A DNA stretch of 64,000 nucleotides from Zygnema circumcarinatum (GCA_037447605.1 CM074808.1:2427730-2491729); one strand, 5' to 3'. Counted from the first letter of the stretch, positions 11,901 to 23,535 are shown. Notes: generated by a model not told the origin, from the sequence alone. Numbers and translations: made by a program.

Positions 11901-13321
11901 ATGCAGCAAGGGGACCCCCATGAAATGGGAAAAGGATATGATGACGATAGAAAAGGGACCCCATGGCCCAACCATGCGATAGAAGGTAGAACGCCGCGAG
12001 CAGAAAGAGTATTCCGTAAAGCTGCATTTCATACGCAGCCTTACCATTTTGGTAAACTGGGGAAAATGGGCCAGACAACAGAAATAGGAAGGAAAGCAGA
12101 GCTACGCCAAAAAGTCTGAACACTAAAAGTCAACCGCCAATGAAAGTCCTTTCGATGAGCAATGTCAAGTTCGTTGGTACTTCTTCAGTAGTTACACTCA
12201 TGCCAATAGATATCAGCTTCCATGACGCATCATGGACATCGTCATCTTGGAAAGATCTGCCTCTTCTGCAAGTAGAGGTCATTAGCTGGAAACCTACCTT
12301 CGAGGCACGATGACCCCTTCGACCAAAAAGTAAAGTGGAGACGGCAGCGACAATAGCACCAGCATATTCTGCCATAATTGTCCTGCAAAAATCCGGCAAA
12401 GACAAAAGGAATGTGTTGAGACAAACGAGGTCCATCGTTTAATTTCGTCGTTTGGTGCATTTCCAGTTCAATATCATCAACGACGTAATAGGACTTGGGT
12501 TCAGGCACATACCTGATTGGCCCTACAGATCGAAGGCCAAATCCCCATAACACTAGAGAGAGTGCCATTATACTTCCATTGAAGATGGCTGACATCCACT
12601 GCAACGGTCACCCGACACATAACGATACATGAAATTCATAAGAAAAGTTGAAGATATACAGAAGCAGCTTTTCACACATGAACCGGCTCTTGGACAGGGA
12701 AACAAAGAGGCATCCGGCAAAGGTTTGATCGTTGAAACGCCTTGTGATATCAAGACGGTGAATGTGGGAATGGGTAGCCAAATAGAGCACTTTCATTCAC
12801 TCAGCTTCGAAAGAGCGAACGCTGGCTCAAGCAAGGTGACCGCCTTACCTGATACCTGGGAAGACTTCGGCCAATCCATGGCCGTTGTATGGAAATAAAA
12901 ATGGCCGAAGCGCCAAGTAAACTATAGAATACGAAAAGGACGATGGGGATGTTGGAATGCAGGAGGTACCGACAAGCTCCATAAACTGACACGATCCTTA
13001 GGAATCTCCCAATCACATGAAATGCGTGCTGAGCGAGAGCGGGATGTGATTGTAAATTTCGCCTGCCCGACACAGCACCACATTTTTGCGCCGAAAACAA
13101 AGCATTGACTGGTTATTCAACGCACAGGATACAATTTCGAAAGCGTCTGATATCATGTGCTGCTGTTGGCACAGCTTCACGTAAGCAGCGCAGCCAAGGA
13201 TGGATGAGGGGGCACACGAGAGCCAGGAAACATGACGACGGGCAGACCTGGAAGTGGAGGGCCCGAGGCCGTATTTGTTCAGCCGCGCGAGGCCCTTCTC
13301 AGAACCAGACTGCAGCAGCAT
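3199..13321 (-). CDS. MTP12: ZnT5/MTP12-type cation diffusion facilitator (zinc transporter) with giant His/Asp loop
   Basis: A large CDF zinc transporter of the ZnT5/MTP12 class, which in other plants works in the Golgi or early secretory pathway as a heterodimer (with MTP5), loading zinc into lumenal enzymes. About 20 exons were traced. C-terminal half (secure): 8941-9032, 8524-8587, 8135-8248, 6844-6933, 5378-6447, 4868-4965, 4546-4614, 4152-4211, 3575-3751, 3199-3300. It reads FLLINTAFMVVEFVYGFLSN, then SLGLISDACHMLFDCAALAI (the HxxxD zinc site), GYGRFEVLSGYVNAVFLVLV, the histidine loop, and IFLHVLADTLGSVGVVISTL (second HxxxD). Every junction there keeps phase. N-terminal extra membrane half: 12849-13028, 12513-12598, 12294-12382, 12045-12122, 11646-11743, 10939-11025, about 10500-10590, about 10370-10448, 9551-9681, 9207-9307. 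Phases at the junctions near 10.4-10.9 kb, at 9.0-9.2 kb and at the first exon (ATG 13321) are unresolved. Family identity is very secure. Confidence 0.9.
5440..6330 (-). repeat. His/Asp codon repeat encoding the cytosolic loop of the zinc transporter
   Basis: Within the 1070-nt exon 5378-6447, CAT/CAC-GAT/GAC codons alternate in long runs of HD, HDHG and HNHD, giving a loop of roughly 300 residues between two transmembrane helices. CDF proteins normally carry a His-rich loop here that binds cytosolic zinc, but usually a few dozen residues long. The core (about 5840-6220) is a near-perfect GATCAT/GACCAC-type microsatellite. Long frames on the opposite strand (for example 5841-6269) are artefacts of this low complexity. 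Confidence 0.85.
7331..8116 (+). repeat. Degenerate telomere-like repeat block (TTTAGGG/GGGTTCAGGG) inside an intron
   Basis: About 790 bp made of degenerate heptamer-like units such as gggtttagg, gggttcagg and ggattcagg. It sits wholly within the MTP12 intron between exons 8135-8248 and 6844-6933. The G-rich strand is the + strand, so the transcript carries the C-rich complement. The motif matches the plant-type telomere unit with many substitutions, suggesting an old interstitial telomeric or satellite-like tract. Confidence 0.8.
8862..8918 (+). repeat. CT microsatellite in a zinc transporter intron
   Basis: Interrupted (CT)n run just downstream, in transcript sense, of the exon at 8941-9032. 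On the minus-strand transcript it reads (GA)n. Confidence 0.85.
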
Positions 13322-14425
13322 GGCGGAGAGCGCAAGGCCCGGCAGGCGCAGCGAGGGGACCTCGCCGTGCAGAGGCTGCGAGGCGACAGCGGCAGCGGGA
13401 GGAGGGCAGGCCGACCGATCCTCCGCCTCCGCTTACGCCTCCGCTTCCGCGAGGAGCCAAGCGGTGCAGGCGGGCGAGCAGAGAGCCGAGAGCACACAGC
13501 AGGGCGGCTGACAGGCAGGGCCTTCTTCTGCAGGGCACTGTACCAGCGCTCTTGCTCCCTCACGCGCTCGTCTATCGCCAGAGCGGGCAGGAACCACGAG
13601 CGGCGGATCGCCACCGACAGGAAGGGAGGGAGGGAGGGACCTTTCGAGCACAACACAACTAATCTAACTAGAGAGGAGGCGGCGTGGCGTGACGTGGCCC
13701 TCTCGCTCTCTCTCTCTCTCGATGGCGGAGGGAGGCGAAAGGAGCTTGGGCCAGCGAGGGAGCCGCCCATGCTCGCGGGCTCCGTGAGGCGGGGGGCAAG
13801 CCTCATGCAGAGAGCCACGCCCTCTGCACGCGCATTCGTGCGTTCGATGAGGTGTGCGCAAGCTGTGGTCGCGTGAGCCGGCTGCGTGTGAGTAAATATC
13901 CAAGGTCGGGGTGCAACCGACCGGACCACAAAATGTATGTATGCATGCATGCATGTGCACCACAGCAGTTTCAGGTGAGAGCAGGTCACTACCTCGGGGC
14001 TGCGTGTCTGCACTGTGGGGTGTATCTGGCTGTGTCTGCGCCATTCTGTGATGCAGCTTTATGCCTTGATGACTCTGTAATTGTTGATATCATGCTTTGG
14101 AAGAGTACACGTCACTTGGAGATCATGAAATTACTAGACAAGAATAACGAACAGGAATAACCTCAGGCTCAGGCACTGATTCATACCTCCTGTAATGTGG
14201 AGAGACAGCAGCCTTCTAGAGATATAAATCTAACAGTATACTAAGCGCCAAGCATTTTACGGTTAACTGTGATGATATACATTTACATGGGCCAGGGATC
14301 GAAATCCCTCGCTGGACGTTGGAAATTAAGAACAATAAGACTAGCTACTACCATTACCCTCAACTTTCCCATAAGAAAGAATCCCCTTAGTTTGTAAGCA
14401 TGTCGCTGCCGCCACCTTGAGACGG
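13322..14425. other. Spacer between the zinc transporter 5' end and the PP2C 3' end; CT-rich and GC-rich
   Basis: It holds the GC-rich 5' flank of the zinc transporter, a (CT)n run near 13702-13720 and a short tgtatgcatgcatg run near 13935. Several long open frames on both strands are compositional and show no domain. Confidence 0.45.
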
Positions 14426-17287
14426 TCATCGAGTCTCCAGCTTAAGGACAAGTATAGAAAGGTCATCATGGAAACCCCGCCGCCGATCACCAGCCGGCAC
14501 GGCCAGCAGCTCCTGATACGTGAGACCTGCGGAATTCGCAGACAATTCCATTCAAAACAGAAACTTAGAAAAGGACACAGTAACGCATCCAAACGAGTCA
14601 TGAAATAGTTCCTTAAATCCAGCATGCATGCACATCTGGCAAAATGACCTGTGCACCTCTCAGTGTGGAGAGTCCAATTTCTGCTTCTGTCATTGACCTG
14701 GGCCAAGAGTATATCACCTGCTTGAGCAGCTGCCCTCTCGAGGGCCTCCTGCAAGAGCACCTCCGCGGGGTCAGTCTCCATCTCCTGTCCGTTAGACCGT
14801 TCCAACAGCGCAACCACCTCCTCCGGGTCGAGCCGCTGGTAGAGCCCGTCTGATGCCACAACGAGCCATTTGTCGTGTGGACCAAGACGATGGTGTTGCA
14901 AGTGGGGGACTGAGGAAAGGTATGGCGCATTCCCGATATACTTGACTCGGAATATTCCTAAGAGTTCGTCGTTCAAATCACTCTGCACCAGGCCTGCCCC
15001 TTAGGATCTTGAGGCACCACCACGTGGCGATACAGGAAGCCATTACTCTACAAGGAAAACGCTTTGACTGCCCAATTCTCTTGGCATGAGCACTTTCTGT
15101 TGAAAGCAACATTCTTTACGCACCATTTTCAAGTAAGCTGCTCCGAAGCAGCGAGTCCCTTTCACCTTCCCTTTTATCCGCTCCCTGACCACCAGCTCCG
15201 GATCCTCCTGCAGCCGCTCTGAAAGTCTCTCCATCTCCTGCACAGAATCCACAGTTCCATTGCACTAATGAATGAGATTTTGTCAGTGCAGGACTCGTCC
15301 AACCAGCAAAACCCCAGGCCTCCGTTGACTGTCAGTTATTAATGAGTTCCAGTCGCAGCATACCTGAATCGCGGCATTTTATAGAAGTGGCCGCGCCAAG
15401 CAAATAATGTTAGCAGGACAACAACTATATTTCACGTGCAGTACATGTTTAGTCTTATATTAAAAACTTCAGAAATAAAATAGACTTGAAGAGCGTTGTC
15501 CAAAAGCACGCCCCATGCACACAGCACACAGAAAGCCGCCACGGCAGATGACCTTTCACCTTGGATGAGCTCGTATTATGCTCGGCAGTCAACTGCTTGG
15601 CCGAGGTAGAAAGGAGATAAGGTTGTAAGTATGACCAAGGTGCAGGCTTCATTTCCGACTCTGAAGAAACCGGATCGTCTTGCAACAAGCCTTCTTGCTT
15701 CAGCAGTGTTTCAATGCCGGCTTCCACGAGCCTTCGAGAAGACGACCTGTGCCCAAGTTTGGCACCATGTGCTGAATCGTGCAAACTGCCACTGTCGCTG
15801 CTTGCCCTAAGCCCATTAAAATTCGAAAGGTCCGCATTGCTTGCCTCCTTGCGCGGGGTCGAAGTGTTCACCCCATGACTACACGCTGAGAGGGAGTCAT
15901 CAGGATGCTTCCAACTGCCTGCTGCCCTGCCAGTGATTCCAACAAATGCTGAGCTGTCACCAAGATTTAGCACATATACATCATCCTTGTACACCATTGT
16001 TACCACAACACACGAACCAACAAGAACTAGCTCGGGTCGATCGTGCCGAGTTAAACGGACATGCTCAAAGAATATCTTTTCCGTGCTGGCAACAGCGCGT
16101 AGCAAACCTTGCAGAACTCTTTCGTGTTGCTTCGCTTCGCCAATTCCGTCAGTAGCACCATTTTGACCATCCCTACAAAAACCGTCAAATGCATTATCTG
16201 AACTTCTGCTTTCATGGTTCACATCCAGCGAACTTGGCTCCGCCTCGTTTGGAGTACTTTCAGCGAGCCTACAAGGAATATCTGCTTCACTGTCCAGCAT
16301 TCCTTGTCGATCGGCAGAGGCAAATGGCTGCCTGTGAGCCCCTGTTTCGCCTTCCGGATATGCTTTCTTCTCTGTCATGTCTTTCCCCCAAAGCACACCC
16401 TCTAGCTCCCGGTACACAGCCTCATACAAATTCTCTTTCAGAAATTCAGTTGCCTCATTTCCGGAGAACCCGTCAAAGACAGCCAGGAAAACAAACCCAT
16501 GTATTGAAATTACTAACTGACACCTGTCCTCGCCCGCTTGAGCGTTCAAGTACTGTGTTTCAAGAAGCTGTCCCCCACTTCCCACTACCAAGTCCTCTCG
16601 AGAGAGACACCACGTGTAGCCCACAGGCGCATTCTGAGCTCCCACGATAGACAAGGACCTCACTGGAGCACTTCTTGTGCGGAACCTAGCCACGTCCGTA
16701 TTGAGCCGCGGAGCCCATTGCCTTTTCTCCTCCGACTTTGCTCGCTTTGGTGCTCTGCGCGCTACGGATGAAGATCCAGCCATTGTCTTGATTGACCTTA
16801 AACCACGAAAATAACCGTCAACCTTGTTGTTATCTGTGGAAGGCCCTGTTGAGCCTGGAAAAACTTTACTGCCTCCCGCAGACAGAGAAGCTACTTCATT
16901 TTCAATGTTTCGCGGAATCGAAGGAACTTTATAAACGGGAGGTAGGCACTGGGACTTCCCCGTCGACAGCAAAATGTGCGGCTTGAATGAAGAGGTGTAG
17001 CTCAAGTCATCAGAGCCCGCGGGAAAATGATGAGCGTCCATTGATGTCACACGCTTCACATTCAAATTCGCACCCATAACTGCTCCCGATATCGACACAA
17101 ACCGCGGAAGAGGGGCTCCGAATACCTCCTCTGACCCAAACCGACCACTGCCTGCATGCGGCACTCCGACCTCCACAGGCGCGGCTTTCAATTCCTCCGT
17201 TTCAACGCCTGGCATTCCACTGGCGATCGGCGAGGGATCCGCCTCGAGATGCGGCGGAGAGACGCGGGAGCTGCAGGCCCCCCCCAT
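14426..17287 (-). CDS. PP2C-type protein phosphatase, POLTERGEIST-LIKE (PLL) group
   Basis: A Mg/Mn-dependent Ser/Thr phosphatase of the plant POL/PLL clade, which acts at the plasma membrane in developmental and receptor-kinase signalling. Four exons (15560-17287, 15124-15237, 14718-14982, 14426-14526) join in phase to 735 residues. The protein begins MGGACSS, an N-myristoylation plus Cys context consistent with membrane anchoring in this clade. A disordered leader of about 220 residues precedes the catalytic domain. Visible PP2C motifs are AGEDRCQ (residues 251-257) and FDGF (about 271-274), then GSCVVVTMVYKDDVYVLNLG, KGTRCFGAAYLK, VVASDGLYQ and FHDDLSILVLKLE; the metal-binding aspartates are all present. 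An acidic, serine-rich insertion splits the domain, as in PLL proteins. The start follows from the MGGACS motif. The gene is divergent from the methyltransferase gene. Confident to subfamily. Confidence 0.9.
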
Positions 17288-18614
17288 GGCCGCGCGGCGC
17301 CTGTGGGGCGGGCTCCGTCCCTCTCTCCCGGCCTCCCTCCCTCCCTCCCTCCCTGGAGGCCTGGAGCCGCGCTTGCGGCCATGGCCGTACGGATCCTTCG
17401 TACATTCCGTTTGTACGAAAGACGCGGTGGCGGTACGGCTGGCCCCTGCGCCGCTAGAACTTCGACGTGACGTGACGGACCGTGGGGCCTCGCCGACTAG
17501 GCGAGGCGAAGACTAGAAGCCCAGTCGGACTAGAAGGGGAAAATTTCATTGAACTCGCGATGGCCGAAGCGTTTGAAGCGTTTGAAGGGAGTACTCTTGA
17601 GCACGGTGATCGTGATTTGACAGAAGTACTTGTTTTGTTATATAGTTGACGGACGTTTCTTCTCCAGTAATACGGTACTGACGTTTTGTATTTTTGTGAA
17701 GTCCTGGAGATGGATGGCAGGATGGGTCGAGTTTTTTGAGTACCGTACCGTACGGAAGGCGCAGTTCGGTTGGTCGGTTGGTGGTTCAACATGGCGAGGG
17801 CGGGCTGACATTGAGCATTCTCTAGGAAAATGAAACATGTTCAAGTCGAGATAGGCCTGGGAAGAAAGAGTACCAAAGGTGACGATGGTTCAGGATAGGT
17901 CCAAACTCGAAGTGGGCAACAGTCACAAAACAAGCTCTTCTTGATTGTCGGAATGTTTCTTGGAAGGCGATGCCCCCACTAGCTGTTGGGCGATGACAGC
18001 AAGTTCCTGCCACGAATGGAAGGCTTCCTCTGTCCGCTGCTGCTCGCACAGTTCCTACTACCGTCCGTCTCGACCTCAAACTCAAGTGTCCTGGTTAGAC
18101 CAGCACAACCAGTACTAGCATTGTAGTTTTTTTAGAAAACTAAATTTAGTACCTTCCATATGTCTATAGTGTATGTCATACATTGTGTCATGTGTGTTTC
18201 CAAAGCAAAACAGTGCAACCGGGTTGAAACGGAGCAATGGAATCTACGATGCTTCGGGCACGTTTGCGAAAATACTCAGTAGTCGTTCTTCCCACACTTT
18301 CTTTTGCCATGCCATTTTCTTCTTTCTTCACTGTTTTCTTTCGTCTTAGAACAAAATAAATAAATACAACAAAAGACCACAGAAACAAATGACAGCGCGA
18401 CTGGCCATGGCCATGGGCCATGGGCGATGCATGCAATGAGCGGAGCGGAGCGGCGCATGGCATGGCATGGCATGGCATGGCATGCCATGGCATGGCATGG
18501 CATGGCGGCCGTCCTACGGCCGCGCCACATGGACATGGTCCCTCCTCCCTCCCTCCGCGGTTGGGCGAGGGTCGGCCAGGGCGAGGGCGAGGGCGAGGGA
18601 GGGCGCGTGGGAGG
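17288..18614. promoter_or_regulatory. Divergent spacer between PP2C and methyltransferase genes
   Basis: No gene seen. Near the PP2C start there are CCGTACGG at 17385-17392, further GTAC motifs to 17435, and a triple gtaccgtaccgtacgg run near 17738-17757. Near the methyltransferase start the DNA becomes very GC-rich with a CATGG pentamer array. Confidence 0.5.
18455..18507 (+). repeat. Pentanucleotide array (GGCAT)n
   Basis: About ten tandem ggcat units with one gcatgcc interruption, in the upstream region or 5' leader of the methyltransferase gene. It produces a spurious in-frame MAWHG peptide upstream of the chosen start. Confidence 0.85.
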
Positions 18615-20990
18615 ATGGGCCGCGGGAAGGCGAGGCCGCGGGCGAGGGCGCGGGGCGAGGAGGAGGAGGAGGAGGCCCCCTCTGCGGCCAAGTACCTCCT
18701 CGCCGCGGGGCAGGACGACGGCGCCGAGGACAACCGCCACGCCCTCTACCAGCGCGCCGTGCAGGTGCTTCCTGCGGCTGCCGCTGCAGCTGCTTGCGTT
18801 GCGCTGTTTGCGAGAGCAGGAGGCTTCCAAACGAAGATGACGGAAATGCTTACAATTCTATTTTCAATTAGGCCAAGAGCCCAAGCTTGTCTTTCGAAAT
18901 GTTCAAGTTGGAGTGTCCGAGGGCAAGCCGGTCCGTTTTGTCGCAGCATCGTCTAAGGAGCATCTAGGTCAACTGGTCACAAAACAAGTTTTTCAGCATG
19001 AGCTGCTCCAATGGCTGTGCAGGGCCGTGGATAATGTAAGCTCTCAGCATCGACTGACAAGCTAGGCGGTGTTATCGGAGAGAACTGTTGCTACGGTTGA
19101 AGAAGGCCTTCTGTATTGCTCTTCTTTGTTCTTGAAGTATCTGAGGTCTTATTGCTATGCTCATTGGTTCAAATTCTCACTCATAAAATATCGCTCCTAT
19201 CCGTTCGTATTCGGCTTCCAAGACTTGACTTGGCCGATCCCATGGCTGTAACTGGGCTGACATCGATTTTGGCCATGTAACGTGGCAGACACCCAAGGGG
19301 GACATCAGCTATCTCTGCAAGTTCTTTCTCACATATGTCGGTGGCCGGATCCCTCTCCATCTGCGGGAGGACTTCTGCGGAACAGCTCTCATATGGTGCG
19401 CTTAGCATTCTGATTCTGCCTGGTTTGTAGGGGGAGCGGACGTCGATGGGCATTTTGTAGGAAAAGAGAAGGCTGGCGAGTGGCTTCGTTTTCTTTTTAG
19501 TAGCAGGAAAATCGATTGTAACGTCATTCTAAGGAGCGTTTTTGTGGTATGCCTGTTTCTGTAAAGGATATTTCAAAATCAGGAAGGAGAGAGTGGGGAC
19601 GGGGCAGGGGAAAATGATGATGCACTTCCCGAAATAAACTTGAAGGGCTGCACTCCCACCTCTGTGCAGCACGGAATGGCTGCGAGGAGATTCCCGCAGA
19701 ACGGCTACCGGGCTCGACCTGGACAGTGATGCCCTCACCTGGGGCATCCGCAACAACTTATCGAGCTTGCCGGGGGGTGGGGGGCGTCGCATGTGCATGC
19801 TGCTCGGCAATGTTCTGCGCCCCATCGCCGAGGCAGAACTGCTCGGGCCTCATGGAACATGCGACAGGGAAAACGAGGGGAACGAGAGTGAGAGGTCCGA
19901 GAACGAGGGTCTGCTTGAGGAGGGAGCTGAGGAGAGTCTTGAGGACGGAGGTCGAGAGGGCAAGCACGGAATTCAATTAGGATTGGGCGAAAACTCTCAA
20001 AGGGACATTGACGAGAGGTTAGGTGAGAATGAGGGAAAGGTAGGAGAGAATGGTGAAGATGCCGGGCCTAGTGGGGATTGGAAAGGTGCGGATCCATTGT
20101 CTGTACTGGAGGCTCTAAGGGATAAAGAAGCGGATATTGTTTGCGCCTTCAACTTCAGCACGTGCTGTCTGCACGAACGAAAGGACCTGGTGCGGTACTT
20201 TAAACATGTCAAGGGGTCGATCAGCAAGGCAGGAGGAGTGTTCGCCTTGGACCTCTACGGAGGCATGTCGTCAGAGTGCGCTCTGAAGTTGAAGCGGAGA
20301 TTTCAGAATTTTACGGTCAGTTCTCACCGGCTTCTACTGGCATGGAGGTGGCATTGTTCTTGGTTGGAAGGTCTGTGTTGAGGCTGTAGTTCACAGCTCA
20401 GGCATTCTGACTTACAAGGAACGAAAACTGGCTGTTGATGAGACCCTTAAGTTTTCTGCTGCCAATCTACTCCCTCTTCAGAGTAGCACGGAACCAGTTA
20501 GGGGGTTCAAGCAGGGTAGCTGAATGGGATGGTGAGTCATTGGGAAGGGGGGGGACGCGGAAGGCTGTGCAGTACACGTGGGAGCAGGAGGAGTTTGATG
20601 TCGTGACGAGGATGACACGCATCAGCTTGCACTTCCGCCTGCAGGCGTCCAACCGCCAACTGCGCCGCGCCTTCTCCTACCAATGGCGCCTGTAAGCTGC
20701 GCGCCCTCTCGACCAGTTGCCTGCCGGTCTCGGCTGATAAGTCTGAGGGTGCTCTGCAATGACGAGCTTGCCGCGGGTGTGGGGGCAGGTGGACCATTCC
20801 CGAAGTGAGGGACTGTCTGCACGAGGCGGGCTTCAAAGAGGTGCACGTCTGGATGAGAGAAATGCCGGAGCTAAGGGCGAGGGAGAATGAGGATGACGAG
20901 GTTCAGGCGGATCCCAACCTGCAATTTCGTCAAGAGACGAGATTTCTGCAGTGTGATTCGTGGAATGCCTACGTTGTGGCAGTTGTATGA
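18615..20990 (+). CDS. SAM-dependent methyltransferase-like protein with acidic insertion
   Basis: Five exons (18615-18764, 19289-19395, 19670-20315, 20573-20691, 20789-20990) join in phase to 407 residues. The class I methyltransferase SAM site is visible across exons 2-3 as RIPLHLREDFCGTALI followed by CTEWLR, then TATGLDLDSDALTWGI (motif II Asp) and later IVCAFNFSTCCLHERKDLVR and AGGVFALDLYGG. The C-terminus has WEQEEFDVVTRMTRISLHF, AFSYQWRLWTIPEVRDCL and SWNAYVVAVV. This matches a conserved but little-studied plant methyltransferase family whose substrate I do not know. A stretch of about 70 residues after GPHGTCDREN, rich in Glu and Gly, interrupts the core and looks like a lineage-specific disordered insertion. 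The start at 18615 gives a basic Arg-rich leader before an EEEEEE run; a different start within the GC-rich leader is possible. Confidence 0.85.
18839..19062 (+). other. Exon-like open segment inside methyltransferase intron 1, unassigned
   Basis: An open frame inside intron 1 reads EPKLVFRNVQVGVSEGKPVR and continues with protein-like composition to a gtaagc donor at about 19037, preceded by a tttcaattag acceptor. It does not match the methyltransferase family, whose conserved sequence runs uninterrupted from exon 1 to the exon at 19289. It may be an alternative or fossil exon, or chance. Confidence 0.25.
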
Positions 20991-21937
20991 ACATTAGGAA
21001 AAGCTGTATGGTGGGAAGGACAAGGTTGAGGGAGAAGGTTGCTATTGTGATAAATGTAAAATGTTTTTCTCTTGAATATGTTTTTGTACGAATTGTATCC
21101 GTGTGATGGAGATGGGTTGTGGTGACAATCTGAATAGTTGTGGAGGAATATTTGTTTTTCAGTTGTGTAAGAATGTTTCTTTTTCTCTGCCTCCTCCTAG
21201 CCCCCCTCCATCTCCGCCTAGTTTGGAATTAGTTTTAGTGTGTACGTAGTGAAGTTGATTCATAATTGCTGTATTTTTTATTGAGATGAAAAATGCTTCT
21301 GATATATTTTAATTATAAATATTTTACATATTCCTCAAAAACCCACGGGTCTCTTGCTGCGCTTTAACCCACGATGATTCTATGATTTAGTTTCTTTTTG
21401 TTTGTTATTGATTTGTTACAGTTAGCTTTCAACATTTATTTTTGCTGAGTAGTTTTGGTATTTATCAAGAGGAGAATGAGTAGGTGTTGATAAATGGTAA
21501 GTTTAAATGTGATTAAACATCAGCTTTGGGAATTTCTGTCTATCTGGCAGTATGAAACTGTGATAAAAATGGACCAATAGTGTGTTAAGTCATATATATG
21601 CTCGGCTAAGTGGCAATGTGTCGACTATTTTTTTCCTGATCTGACGCTTACTACATGCCTGGGAAAGTAAAACGCATGCAGGCTGACTTGATCCGGCCCA
21701 CGACTTATGCCATATTTACACCAATATTTACAATGAGTTGCGTACGGCGACAAGTACCATCCTAGCTCAGACCAACATGATGGCAGCGGGGAGCCGCGCT
21801 CGCCGCTGAGACCGAGTACCTCCACGCGGTGACGTGCAGTGACATGCAGCAGCAGAAGGCGGCTCCAGGCTTCCAACGAATGCCGGAAAGGAAAAAGAGA
21901 AAGCGGTGCGGAGGCAGAGGCAGAGGCAGGGCGGGCC
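20991..21937. other. Convergent AT-rich spacer between methyltransferase and LBD genes
   Basis: AT-rich sequence with T-rich runs, expected to hold both 3' UTRs and polyadenylation regions. I see no coding signal. Confidence 0.5.
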
Positions 21938-22962
21938 CTAGCAGGAGTGCAGCGCGTCGAGCGAGAGCAGGCGCTGCGGCGCGAGGAGGGGCGCGGGGGC
22001 GGAGGAGACCGCGCAGGCGGCGGCGCTGTTGCGCGTGGTGGTGCTCTGCAGGCTGCTGCTGCCGGGGGGCGAGGACCCCGCGTCCGCCGCGCGCCCGCTC
22101 TTCCAGTGCTCGAGCTCGCGGCGGGCGGCGGCCAGCTCGGCCTGGAGGTGCAGCACCTGCTGCTGCAGGATGGAGATGGCGCCCACGCACCCGTACACAG
22201 GGTCCTTCATCCTGGCGTCCGCCTCGTAGGCCAGACTGTTCTCAAGCAGCAGGTTGCAACGCACAAAGTGAAAGCAAGAAGCGAGGACGACAAGGAGAGA
22301 AGTTTCAGTTTATATGCGAACTCATAGCCTAAGAACAACTGTGCACTAACCAGAAGATTCACTAGGAAATCTTTTTCTAAAAAAGAACCTGACCAAAAAC
22401 CAATCGGAGAGAAATCTCAGGAGTTTGAAACATCTCAGAGCTGCTCGGATAAAGACAAAAGGTAGTAATCACAAGTAAAACAGAATGCAATGAAACGCTT
22501 GAAAGTGTCAAGCTGGCATCAGGCTGCACTTTCCCCGGCCTCCCTCCCCCACCACTCAGTTCACGCCGCAATGCGCATGTGCTCGCGCACGCGAGAGAGA
22601 GAGAGAAGGGCGAGAGGTAGCGCGAGAGCTCGCCTGCTGACGGCGTCCTCGCGAGAGTGCAGGGGCAGATCCGCGAGGAGGCGCGTGATGTTGGAGACCC
22701 CGAAGACGCGGTGCACAGAGGCGAAGCGCGCGGGCTGCTCTGCGGGGAAGTAGGGCGCGAAGGGGCACGCGGGCCCGCACCGCCGCCGCAGGTACTTGCC
22801 TGCCCACGCCCGCCCGCCCACTGTCAGTCAGACCTTCTGCGCTAGAAATGCCCTGCGGCGGGTGCCAGCGCAAGCGCGCACGCAGCAAGCGAGGGGGGCT
22901 CAGGGCGCGAGCTTGCGCTTACACGCAGCGCAGGCCGCCCCGCCGCCGTCCTTCCCCGCCAT
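21938..22962 (-). CDS. LBD (LOB-domain) transcription factor, class I type
   Basis: A plant-specific LATERAL ORGAN BOUNDARIES domain protein, a nuclear DNA-binding regulator. Exons 22923-22962, 22634-22799 and 21938-22235 join to 167 residues. The zinc-finger-like block is complete across the first junction: CAACKYLRRRCGPAC (CX2CX6CX3C, Cys 11, 14, 21, 25). The middle reads CPFAPYFPAEQPARFASVHR, then VFGVSNITRLLADLPLHSRE (GAS block), and the third exon gives SLAYEADARMKDPVYGCVGA followed by ISILQQQVLHLQAEL, the leucine-zipper-like helix of class I proteins. Intron 1 is GT-AG. Intron 2, at the conserved REDAVS|S position, needs a GC donor (gcgagc), and phase and length then fit exactly. The Ser/Ala-rich tail is short. 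The gene is divergent from the WRKY gene. Confidence 0.92.
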
Positions 22963-23230
22963 GACCCGCCCCCGACCCCGCCCGCGCGCCCGCTGCGGCC
23001 TTTTGGGCCCTGCCCGCCCGCCCGCCCCGTGACGCGTAACGGCCGCGCGCCGCCCGCCGCGCGCTGCGCTGCCACGTGGCGCGCCACGGCGGCCGGACTG
23101 GCGCGCGGGCGCGATTGCCGAAGGCGGCGGGCCGGTACGCCACGTGGACAGTCGCGCCGCCGCCACGTGGCGTCGCGCCGACAAAAAGCGGCCGGCCGGC
23201 AGGCGCGCGGGGGACGCGGCGGGGCGGGCA

Positions 23231-23335
23231 GGATGGATGCATGGATGGATGCATGGATGGATGGATGGATGGATGCATGGACGGGGATGGGGATCCCCTC
23301 CCCTCCCCTCCCCTCCCCTCCCCTCCCCTCCCCCT
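23231..23335 (+). repeat. GGATG/CATG tetramer-like run followed by (CCCCT)n pentamer run
   Basis: The segment 23231-23282 is an imperfect ggatgcatggatgg run. The segment 23294-23333 is about eight tandem cccct units. Both lie about 0.3 kb upstream of the LBD start. Confidence 0.85.
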
Positions 23336-23535
23336 CCCGCACGCCTCTCCGCCCGCAGCGGGCCGCTCCCACTCCCAGACGACAACAAATCCGCGGGCGT
23401 GCCCGCATCGAGCCCGCCCGGGAGGCCTCGGGAGGTCGGTTGGCGATGGACCGGGGCGAGCCGCATACGGTCACGTGGCACCTGGAGGGGCGCCTGCGGC
23501 CTTGGTATAGATCCGTACTATACACCTTGAGGTTC

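Noticed and set aside
13279-14013. 244-codon minus ORF and overlapping plus ORFs
   Set aside because: GC-rich and CT-rich leader sequence; Arg/Pro/Ser-rich translations in every frame with no family match.
22842-23525. Long ORFs in both strands upstream of the LBD gene
   Set aside because: Extreme GC content and tandem repeats keep frames open; the real LBD exon 1 is only 40 nt at 22923-22962.
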